A stretch of 5,430 nt of DNA from Armatimonadota bacterium (lineage in GTDB: Bacteria > Armatimonadota > Zipacnadia > Zipacnadales > FEN-943), in contig JANZZA010000129.1 of assembly GCA_026419655.1 (NCBI GenBank), positions 1 to 5,430 on the forward strand, given 5' to 3'. A program made the position numbers and the translations under genes. Position 1 is the first letter of the stretch; every line of letters begins with the position of its first letter. Below are positions 1-5,215 of the stretch, one piece after another. The notes beneath the pieces were generated by a model. It made no database searches. It worked only from the letters and a program-made list of their open reading frames with translations, and was not told where the DNA came from.

Positions 1-370
1 CATTGGCCGCCTGGCCCGAGGTGGAAAGCGCGATAAGTACGTCGCCGGGCCTCAGCAAGGCTTCTACTTGGCGCGAAAACACTTTGTCAAAGCAGTAGTC
101 GTTGCCCACGGCCGTGAGGATGGAAGTGTCCGTGGTGAGAGCAACGGCGCGGAAGGCCCGGCGCTCTCGGCGGAAGCGCGCCACCAGCTCTGCAGCGAAA
201 TGCTGAGCCTGGGAGGCGCTGCCGCCGTTGCCACAGAAGGCTACCATGCCGCCGGTCTGAAGCGCCTTGACCACTGCCACCACCGCAGACTCAAGCATTG
301 GCAGTAGCTGCGTACATGCTCCAAGCACGGCCGCGGCGTCGTCTATCTGCCGCTTGAGCACGTCATTCAT
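1..370 (-). CDS. gmhA: Phosphoheptose isomerase (GmhA-type SIS-domain protein), 3' end cut by window edge
   Basis: Enzymes of this family convert sedoheptulose 7-phosphate to D-glycero-D-manno-heptose 7-phosphate in the cytoplasm, the first step of ADP/GDP-heptose synthesis for LPS core or S-layer glycans. The 123 visible residues form the N-terminal helix and most of one SIS domain: GNGGSA at residues 47-52 (sugar-phosphate loop), HFAAEL at 57-62, VGNDY at 88-92 and LSTSGQAAN at 115-123. H57 and E61 fall where GmhA proteins have their metal-binding/catalytic His and Glu; the second catalytic His lies beyond the window. The ATG at 370 is preceded by GGGAGGG (384-378) with a 7-base spacer, which fixes the start. 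A second nearby ATG at 366 is out of frame. The gene follows the CAP-protein gene after 130 bp. DiaA, a non-enzymatic SIS relative, is the main alternative, but the HFAAEL motif favours GmhA. The family assignment is firm; the exact substrate is inferred. Confidence 0.88.
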   Translation of the reverse strand, partial: MNDVLKRQIDDAAAVLGACTQLLPMLESAVVAVVKALQTGGMVAFCGNGGSASQAQHFAAELVARFRRERRAFRAVALTTDTSILTAVGNDYCFDKVFSRQVEALLRPGDVLIALSTSGQAAN

Positions 371-410
371 AAACTGACCCTCCCGTCTACGTGAAGCACC
401 GAGGACCTCG

Positions 411-433
411 AAAATAAGACCGAAAAGACGGTC
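411..433 (-). terminator. Weak intrinsic-terminator-like hairpin after the CAP-protein gene
   Basis: Read on the minus strand, GACCG (433-429) and CGGTC (422-418) form a 5-bp stem around a 6-base loop, followed at once by TTATTTT (417-411). This is the order expected of a Rho-independent terminator, and it lies 68 bp after the CAP-protein stop codon. The stem is short and the T-run is broken by one A, so it may be leaky. Only 40 bp remain before the gmhA start and no clear promoter is visible there, so read-through into gmhA is likely if this is a real terminator. Confidence 0.35.
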
Positions 434-455
434 GCAATCCGGTTTATCTCACTGC

Positions 456-480
456 TCTACCAAAGGTCTACCAAACCTTT
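456..480. repeat. Short direct repeat combined with an inverted repeat
   Basis: TCTACCAAA occurs twice, at 456-464 and 467-475, with an 11-bp period, about one DNA helical turn. The second copy sits in the loop region of an exact inverted repeat, AAAGGT (462-467) and ACCTTT (475-480), separated by 7 bases. It lies 21 bp past the CAP-protein stop codon, in the gap before gmhA. It could be a small operator or an mRNA 3'-end hairpin; the sequence alone does not decide, and the element is short enough to be chance. Confidence 0.4.
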
Positions 481-500
481 CGCCCACGACCGACTATCAG

Positions 501-1352
501 CTAGAAGGTAAAACGCACAAAGACCTCTGTGATCCAGTAAGCATTCTCTCCCGATACCGCCAGGCCCACACCAAAATCCGTGACACGAGGCATAAGAATA
601 TTCGCGCGGTGGCCCGCGCTGTTCATGAGGCCCTGGTGACTGGCGCGGATGCTTTCCAAGTTGAGCACAGATGCCGTGGACTTGCGCATGGCAATGTTCT
701 CCGCGATAAGGACCGGCTGAAAGCCGAAGACGTTCATGAAACGTTGCAGGGGCGTGGCACGCTCGCGCCTGGGGGAGCTATGGCTGAAATAGCCCAGGTC
801 ACGCATTTCTTCACTATGTCTTACCGCAACCAGCGTCACTCCCTCGTGGGGTTTGAGAAGCGACAGGCCAGCGCGGCGCCGAGCGTCATTAACAAGCCAC
901 AACAGCTCGGCACCCAAACGGGCGACCCTCTCGACAGCGCGAGCAGGGCCGCGCAAGCAACCACGCTGGAAGACCGTATACTCAGCTATGGCCGCGTCAG
1001 CGTGCCCGAGACCGTGCAACGCCACCGCCAGGAGACCATGCGGGCGCAGCCACGAAGGGCACAAGGCAATCGCCTGAGTCAACAGGTCACCAGCGGCAGC
1101 AAATTCGCCCGTAGCCAAAAGCTCCTCTGCTCGCGCCACCAAGGGGCGAGCTGCGTCTCTATCGCCATTGCTAATCGCAAGGTCCGAAGCAACACCCGCC
1201 AGGGAGTCTTCCGTACATACATCCTGGGTAGCCCCGGTCGCGTCGCCTGCAGCCATCGCCGAGGCCATCACCAGGAGACACAACACAGCAGCCCACGCTC
1301 TTGCCGCTCCTGGCCACCTCGCACGCCTCCACCACAACACGGCAGAGACCAT
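501..1352 (-). CDS. Exported TPR and CAP (SCP/YkwD-like) domain protein
   Basis: The 283-residue product has a charged N-terminus with arginines, a hydrophobic stretch at about residues 19-33 and a likely signal-peptidase site after AMA (residue 34), so it is probably secreted. Residues 65-137 resemble one or two TPR-type helical repeats (ARAEELLATGEFAAAGDLL, then an LLAVALHGLGHADAAIAEY stretch). Residues 147-283 form a CAP domain with its usual marks: RHSEEM (H179), YFSHSSP (H191), AENI (E218) and GHRANIL (H248). Bacterial CAP proteins are common at the cell surface, but their biochemical role is mostly unknown. The frame stays open to 1526, which would overlap the activase gene by 83 bp. 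The ATG at 1451 would overlap it by 8 bp and place about 70 residues before the signal peptide. I chose the ATG at 1352 because it gives a normal signal peptide. A GTG at 1340, with AAGGA 11 bases upstream, is equally plausible. Confidence 0.8.
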   Translation of the reverse strand: MVSAVLWWRRARWPGAARAWAAVLCLLVMASAMAAGDATGATQDVCTEDSLAGVASDLAISNGDRDAARPLVARAEELLATGEFAAAGDLLTQAIALCPSWLRPHGLLAVALHGLGHADAAIAEYTVFQRGCLRGPARAVERVARLGAELLWLVNDARRRAGLSLLKPHEGVTLVAVRHSEEMRDLGYFSHSSPRRERATPLQRFMNVFGFQPVLIAENIAMRKSTASVLNLESIRASHQGLMNSAGHRANILMPRVTDFGVGLAVSGENAYWITEVFVRFTF

Positions 1353-1368
1353 CCTTACGCCGGGTACT

Positions 1369-1395
1369 GCAACAGCGCCAATGGGCGGCTGTTGC
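1369..1395 (-). promoter_or_regulatory. Strong hairpin in the leader of the CAP-protein gene
   Basis: GCAACAGC and GCTGTTGC (8 bp), followed inward by GCC and GGC (3 bp), form an 11-bp stem with one bulged base and a 4-base loop. On the minus strand the order is GCAACAGC, bulged C, GCC, CATT, GGC, GCTGTTGC. It lies in the 91-bp gap between the activase stop codon and the chosen CAP start, 16 bases before the ATG at 1352. No T-run follows, so it is not a standard terminator. It could be an mRNA structure that affects translation or processing between two operon genes, or an operator. The structure is clear; the role is inferred. Confidence 0.5.
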
Positions 1396-1443
1396 GGTTC
1401 GCCCCGCGAAAGCAACCAGTGTCCGTCCCTTATTGGCGGCACG

Positions 1444-2274
1444 TTACGCATCGCAGCCAAGCTTTTCTCTAACCGCCCCACGAGTAAACATAGCGACGCC
1501 AAGCGCAGCCGTAAATTCAGGCTCACCCGGGACGATTATTTCCTCGCCCGTTTCCGTCTTAAGGGCTGCAATCACGCCGGCATTCCGCGCCACGCCGCCA
1601 ACGACAGCCACGGGCGGTATAAACCCAACCCTCCGCGCCAGGGCCACCACCTGGCGAGCCACGGCCCGGCACAGGCCCGCGGCAATGCGCTCCCGCTGCT
1701 CGCCGCGCGCAAGCAACCCCACCACCTCACTCTCGGCGAAGACCGTGCAAGTCGCCGAAATAGGCAGGGGATCTGTCATCGCCTCAGCAGCCGCCGCGCC
1801 CAGTTCCTCCAAAGACATACCCAGGGCGCGGGCCATTACTTCCAGAAAGCGCCCCGTGCCTGCGGCACAACGGTCATTAAGAGCAAAGTCAGCTACCCGA
1901 CCAGCCTCGTCCAGGCGGATGGCCTTTGTGTCCTGGCCACCAATATCAAGAATGGTCCGGGCGGACGCACATACCACAGCCACGCCACGAGCCTGGCATG
2001 TGACCTCTGTGGCCCGGAAGGCTGCCTCGGCCAGCAGATCCCGCCCGTAGCCAGTGACGCCGAAACCGATCAGGTCGGCACGGTCCAGGCCGGCAGCCCT
2101 GAGGGTCGCGTCCAACACTGCCTCTGCCGCGCTACGAGCGTCCCACCCAGTCGCCACCAGGCTCCTGCTCACGACCTCGGCATCCGGCCCCAGAAGGACG
2201 GCCTTAGTCGCCACAGAGCCAATGTCCAGGCCGGCGACAAAAGCTTGGCCCCTTTTATCATCCGCGCTGCCCAC
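1444..2274 (-). CDS. (R)-2-hydroxyacyl-CoA dehydratase activase (HgdC/BadF-BcrA family ATPase)
   Basis: Proteins of this family are homodimeric ASKHA-fold ATPases that hold one [4Fe-4S] cluster between the two subunits. They use ATP to push a single low-potential electron into a partner such as 2-hydroxyglutaryl-CoA or lactoyl-CoA dehydratase, or benzoyl-CoA reductase. The 276-residue length is close to the roughly 260 of HgdC. Visible marks are the phosphate-1 motif GLDIGSVATK (15-24), TGYGR (74-78), DIGGQD (110-115), the cluster cysteines C136 in NDRCAAGTGRF and C176 in SATCTVFAESE, and the adenosine motif VVGGVARN (224-231). The start is GTG at 2274, preceded by AGGTGAG (2287-2281) with a 6-base spacer; this Shine-Dalgarno sequence includes the transporter stop codon. 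The gene lies 7 bp after the transporter, so it is almost certainly co-transcribed. No dehydratase alpha or beta subunit is visible in the window. The family is certain; the partner and substrate are unknown. Confidence 0.93.
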   Translation of the reverse strand: MGSADDKRGQAFVAGLDIGSVATKAVLLGPDAEVVSRSLVATGWDARSAAEAVLDATLRAAGLDRADLIGFGVTGYGRDLLAEAAFRATEVTCQARGVAVVCASARTILDIGGQDTKAIRLDEAGRVADFALNDRCAAGTGRFLEVMARALGMSLEELGAAAAEAMTDPLPISATCTVFAESEVVGLLARGEQRERIAAGLCRAVARQVVALARRVGFIPPVAVVGGVARNAGVIAALKTETGEEIIVPGEPEFTAALGVAMFTRGAVREKLGCDA

Positions 2275-2280
2275 AACCGT

Positions 2281-2287
2281 CTCACCT
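2281..2287 (-). promoter_or_regulatory. Shine-Dalgarno of the activase gene, overlapping the transporter stop codon
   Basis: AGGTGAG contains the TGA stop (2284-2282) of the transporter and lies 6 bases before the GTG start at 2274. It decides this start, for which no nearby in-frame ATG exists. Ribosomes ending on the transporter would be placed directly at the activase start, which suggests translational coupling. Confidence 0.65.
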
Positions 2288-3667
2288 GCCGCCCGCAGCC
2301 AGCAAGCTCGCCCCTGGCGGCAAATGGCGCAGGAACGCGAACCACAGGTAGCCCATCGCCACCATTATGGACATCAGGGTCACCGGAACGCCGTATTTAA
2401 GGAATCGGGCAAAGCTCACGGGATGGCCATCGCGAGCGGCCAAGCTAACCGAAACAATGTTGGTAGCCGAGCCGATGGCAGTGAAATTGGCACCAAGACA
2501 CGCTCCCAGAGATAAGGCCCACCACAAGGGCATTATAAGCGGGTCGCGAGAGCCTTCGACGCCCGGGCCAGCGACCATTCGCTGCAAGCCCAGAATGAGA
2601 GCATTCATAGTGGCCACGAAGGGAATGTTGTCCATCATGCCAGCAGCGAAGGCTGAAAACCACAGTATCAACAGCGTCAGCGCCACCACGTTTCCGCCGG
2701 TCACCTGAACAAGGAACTGGCCAAGGAGCTTGACAACTCCCAGCTCCACAAGCCCTGCCACCATCACGAACAGACCCACGAAGAAGAAAATTACGCCCCA
2801 CTCAACCTCATGGTACCAGTGATATTCACCTTCACTGTCGCCAACGCGCGGCCGCCGCCCGAGAAGCAACAACAGTAAAGCAGCAGCAGCCAGGGCAATG
2901 GTAGCCGGCTCAAGATGCAGGGGGCCATGGACAACGAAACCCACCAGTGCCAGGCCTATGACGAAAAGGCACTTGCGCAAAAGCACCGGGTCGCGGATGG
3001 CCTCTGCTTCGTCGAAGGCCATAACTCGGGCCCGCGCCTGGGATGAGACCCTTATCCGCCGAGACAAGCCTGCCCAGGCCATGACGCAGAAAAGGACAAG
3101 TATTGCTAGAGTCGGCGGAGTGTCGTAACGCAAAAAATCGCCAAAAGTAAAGCCTGCCGCGGAAGCAATCATGATGTTGGGCGGATGGCCAATGAGGGTG
3201 GCCGTGCCGCCGATGTTGCTGGCCAGAGACACGGGAATAATGAAGGGCACCGGGTCAGTTTCAAGAGCGCGGGCGATGACGAAAACCACTGGGGCCACCA
3301 GGAGCACCGTGGTAACGTTGTCGAGAAAGGCCGACACAACGGCTGTAATAACAGAGAGGGCAACTATGATGCCCACCGGATGGGCGCGCACAAGCTTGGC
3401 CGACCTGATGGCTATCCATTGAAAAAGTCCCGTGTGGCGAGTGACCCCAACGACAATCATCATGCCAATGAGCAGGAAAATAGTATTCCAGTCCACGCCG
3501 GGCACGTCGTGGGTACCGTGGAAGGCGGTGTGCTGCTCGATAAGCCGCAAAACCAGCATCAACGCGGCGCCAGCCAGAGCCACACGGGTCTTGTCGAAGA
3601 CCTCAATGGCAATAAGCACATAAGCGCCGAGGAATATGAAGGTCGCCAGCAGTTGCGCTGAACTCAT
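2282..3667 (-). CDS. ArsB/NhaD/P-protein-type (ion transporter superfamily) membrane transporter
   Basis: This 461-residue protein is very hydrophobic, with roughly 10-12 membrane segments; the charged stretches at about 203-231 and 271-289 are likely loops. Two paired signatures mark the family. The first half has LDNVTTVLL (115-123) and GGTATLIGHPPN (153-164). The second half has MDNIPFV (345-351) and GANFTAIGSATN (392-403). This internal pseudo-repeat is known from the ion transporter superfamily, which includes ArsB (arsenite), NhaD (Na+/H+), the P protein and SLC13/CitM (carboxylates). The sequence does not settle the substrate; no ars genes are next to it. The ATG at 3667 has AGGAG (3677-3673) with a 5-base spacer, the strongest ribosome binding site in the window. 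It follows the CBS-protein gene after 8 bp and is followed by the activase gene after 7 bp. Regulation by the adjacent CBS protein is an inference from context. Confidence 0.9.
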   Translation of the reverse strand: MSSAQLLATFIFLGAYVLIAIEVFDKTRVALAGAALMLVLRLIEQHTAFHGTHDVPGVDWNTIFLLIGMMIVVGVTRHTGLFQWIAIRSAKLVRAHPVGIIVALSVITAVVSAFLDNVTTVLLVAPVVFVIARALETDPVPFIIPVSLASNIGGTATLIGHPPNIMIASAAGFTFGDFLRYDTPPTLAILVLFCVMAWAGLSRRIRVSSQARARVMAFDEAEAIRDPVLLRKCLFVIGLALVGFVVHGPLHLEPATIALAAAALLLLLLGRRPRVGDSEGEYHWYHEVEWGVIFFFVGLFVMVAGLVELGVVKLLGQFLVQVTGGNVVALTLLILWFSAFAAGMMDNIPFVATMNALILGLQRMVAGPGVEGSRDPLIMPLWWALSLGACLGANFTAIGSATNIVSVSLAARDGHPVSFARFLKYGVPVTLMSIMVAMGYLWFAFLRHLPPGASLLAAGGR

Positions 3668-3672
3668 CGTGT

Positions 3673-3678
3673 CTCCTA
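3673..3678 (-). promoter_or_regulatory. Shine-Dalgarno of the transporter gene, overlapping the CBS-gene stop codon
   Basis: TAGGAG starts with the TAG stop (3678-3676) of the CBS-domain gene, and AGGAG lies 5 bases before the transporter ATG. The sharing of stop codon and ribosome binding site suggests that the two genes are translated in a coupled way. Confidence 0.7.
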
Positions 3679-4134
3679 GCTCGGCTCGCAGCAGGTCTGT
3701 ATTATCCTGTGCAGGAGTTCCCGGCGGCTCACCAGCCCAACCACGACGCCATCCCGCACCACTGGCAGCGTCCTGACCCGGTGGCGCAACATCAACAGAG
3801 CCGCCTCCGCCAGCGGCGCATCTTCCTCTACCGTATGAAGATTCTCCGTCCTCATCACCTCCCTTACCGCCACTTCGGCCAGGTTACAGGCTTCTGCCAG
3901 GTCCAGACCCTCAAAGTCGGGCGGAAGAAAGGAAACGTCCTCAAGCATGTCCAGGTAGCGGGGCAAGGCCCGGTGAAGTATGTCCAGATCCGTGATGATG
4001 CCCACCAAACGGTTGGAGGCATCCACAACGGGCACGGTGCTCTGACCCATGCTCAGTATCTGCTCCGCAACGTGCAACAGACTATCTTCGGGTCGGGCCA
4101 ATATCGCTTGCCGCGTCATTATGTCCCTGACCAT
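3676..4134 (-). CDS. Tandem CBS-domain protein (likely nucleotide-sensing regulator)
   Basis: The 152-residue cytoplasmic protein consists of little more than a CBS pair. CBS1 spans about residues 1-57 (VRDIMTRQ at the start, then STVPVVDASNRLVGIITDLDIL). CBS2 spans about 90-147 (VREVMRTENLHTVEEDAPL, then RTLPVVRDGVVVGLVSRREL). A linker of about 30 residues (YLDMLEDVSFLPPDFEGLDL) joins them. CBS pairs (Bateman modules) usually bind AMP, ATP, SAM or related adenosyl ligands and control a partner; no enzymatic domain is fused here. The frame is open upstream to an ATG at 4296, but that would overlap the flippase gene by 86 bp and add an arginine-rich stretch unlike the family. The ATG at 4134 has AGAGGTGG (4146-4139) at proper spacing and begins exactly at CBS1. 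The next gene, a transporter, starts 8 bp after the stop codon and is the obvious candidate partner, though this is inferred. Confidence 0.9.
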   Translation of the reverse strand: MVRDIMTRQAILARPEDSLLHVAEQILSMGQSTVPVVDASNRLVGIITDLDILHRALPRYLDMLEDVSFLPPDFEGLDLAEACNLAEVAVREVMRTENLHTVEEDAPLAEAALLMLRHRVRTLPVVRDGVVVGLVSRRELLHRIIQTCCEPS

Positions 4135-4187
4135 TGGACCACCTCTTCTGTCTGGACGCCGGCGGCGGTTGCGCTGGGCTGCCCTAG

Positions 4188-4196
4188 AGTATAGCA
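4188..4196 (-). promoter_or_regulatory. Extended -10 promoter element upstream of the CBS-domain gene
   Basis: On the minus strand, TGCTATACT contains TATACT (4193-4188), one base from the TATAAT consensus, with the TG of an extended -10 at the right place (4196-4195). No good -35 is visible 16-18 bases upstream, which extended -10 promoters tolerate. It lies in the 76-bp gap after the flippase stop codon, 53 bases before the CBS start. It is the best sigma-70/sigma-A-type candidate noticed in the window and would start the CBS-transporter-activase transcript. Confidence 0.5.
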
Positions 4197-4210
4197 CCGA
4201 GCAGGCCGGC

Positions 4211-5215
4211 CTATGTACGTTCCGGGCGTAAGCCAGCCGCCCGGCCGTGAAGATAGCCCAGCGTGACCGCAATAAGCAGTCCGTCCAGGAGCGCAATCAA
4301 TACACGCGTAACGAGAACCACCTCGGCCGCCGTCGCCAGGGACTGTCCGACGGTGAGCAGCAAGGCCATGCGGATTGCATCGCTCAAGCCAAGGCCTGCC
4401 GGCGGCTGAAAGGGCAGAGCGCCAGCGAGACTCGTGAAGGCCCACTGATACCAGGCCTGCCACAGCGTCAGGTCAACCTGCAAAGATCGCAAAGCCAGCC
4501 AATTGGCGTAAGCACGCCCCAGTCCGAAAGCCGCCGTGGTAAGGAATAGCCCGGGCAGCATTTTGTGAAAGCCTGCCTGGTCCTTGATGGTAAGCGTTTG
4601 TTCGAGCCACTGGCCAAGACGGCCAGCGCGACCACGAGAAATAATCCGCCACACGCTCAATCCCAGGCGCCCCAAGGGCCGGGGCCATAACAGCCCCGCC
4701 AGGCCCACCGCCGCCAGCCCGCCCGCAAACGCCGCAATCAACCTCATGGCAGGATGCAAATCAGCTACGCTGAGACCGGCAAGACAAGCAAGACCGCAAA
4801 TTACCGCCAGGTCCAATAGCCTTAGGGCCACCAGCACTTTCGTTCCCGCCGGCGTGGCCACCCCGCCGTAACGGGCAAGTATCGCCGGCAGTGTCACATT
4901 ACCTGCGCCGGCAGGGATGTAGTTGACCAGCATCTGGTAAACGAAAGCGATCACTGTGGATAAGGAAAGAGGAATCCGCCGGTAGCAAACTTGCCAAAGC
5001 CTCAAACCGCGAAAAACGTACACGGCATAATAGAGTAGGAGACTGAGCGCCATGAGGGGCCAGTGGACTCCACGGAGGCGCTCAACGAAGTCGGCCCAAC
5101 TTGTCTCGCGCAGAACTAGCCATAAGAAGAAGCCGCCTACCGCGAGTGTCCCGACCAGCTCGACCACACGGCGCAAGGGAACCGGAGCTTGCCGGGATGG
5201 TTCAGCGGCGGTCAA
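4211..5215 (-). CDS. Lysylphosphatidylglycerol-synthase-TM / UPF0104 flippase-like membrane protein
   Basis: This 334-residue polytopic inner-membrane protein has about eight hydrophobic segments, near residues 17-35, 52-69, 84-100, 127-148, 157-177, 221-243, 255-268 and 300-322. Family marks are FRGLRLWQV (68-76), NYIPAGAGNVTLP (98-110), LRLLDL (131-136) and PFQPPAGLGLSDA (268-280). The family matches the flippase half of MprF without its tRNA-dependent synthase half, and members are often beside glycosyltransferase genes. They are thought to move or help build glycolipids, but few have been tested. Two acidic residues usual in the family, in G-E after the first proline loop and in E-R-x-x-D, are replaced here by N106 and L131. 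The start is TTG at 5215, sharing TTGA with the stop of the glycosyltransferase gene (4-base overlap), with GAGGGGGGC upstream as ribosome binding site. The two genes are therefore an operon pair, probably for a surface glycolipid. Confidence 0.85.
   Translation of the reverse strand: MTAAEPSRQAPVPLRRVVELVGTLAVGGFFLWLVLRETSWADFVERLRGVHWPLMALSLLLYYAVYVFRGLRLWQVCYRRIPLSLSTVIAFVYQMLVNYIPAGAGNVTLPAILARYGGVATPAGTKVLVALRLLDLAVICGLACLAGLSVADLHPAMRLIAAFAGGLAAVGLAGLLWPRPLGRLGLSVWRIISRGRAGRLGQWLEQTLTIKDQAGFHKMLPGLFLTTAAFGLGRAYANWLALRSLQVDLTLWQAWYQWAFTSLAGALPFQPPAGLGLSDAIRMALLLTVGQSLATAAEVVLVTRVLIALLDGLLIAVTLGYLHGRAAGLRPERT

Noticed and set aside
400..410. CGAGG-A-CCTCG as an RNA hairpin
   Set aside because: A single central base cannot form a loop in RNA; as a DNA palindrome it is only 5 bp per arm and may be chance.
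443..451. TGAGATAAA on the minus strand as an extended -10 promoter for gmhA
   Set aside because: GATAAA is a poor -10 match and no -35 is visible at 16-18 bases upstream; too weak to list as a feature.
609..1472. Plus-strand open frame of 287 codons opposite the CAP gene
   Set aside because: Antisense to a gene with clear CAP motifs, overlaps another shadow frame, and its translation shows no recognisable motif or hydrophobic pattern.
1168..2400. Long open frame on the plus strand (410 codons) opposite the activase and CAP genes
   Set aside because: It runs antisense to two well-recognised genes; its translation is rich in Arg, Ala, Ser and Pro with no domain signature, as expected from GC-rich codon bias on the other strand.
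2445..2801. Minus-strand open frame of 118 codons inside the transporter gene
   Set aside because: Same strand but shifted frame within a continuous conserved transporter; no domain and no need for a frameshift, since the transporter frame is intact.
3185..3661. Plus-strand open frame of 158 codons opposite the transporter
   Set aside because: Very rich in His, Asn, Gly and Arg, which is the typical complement of hydrophobic membrane-protein codons; not a gene.
4135..4296. N-terminal extension of the CBS protein by 54 codons
   Set aside because: It overlaps the flippase gene, contains an Arg-rich stretch with no family match, and the ATG at 4134 has a proper ribosome binding site right at the first CBS domain.
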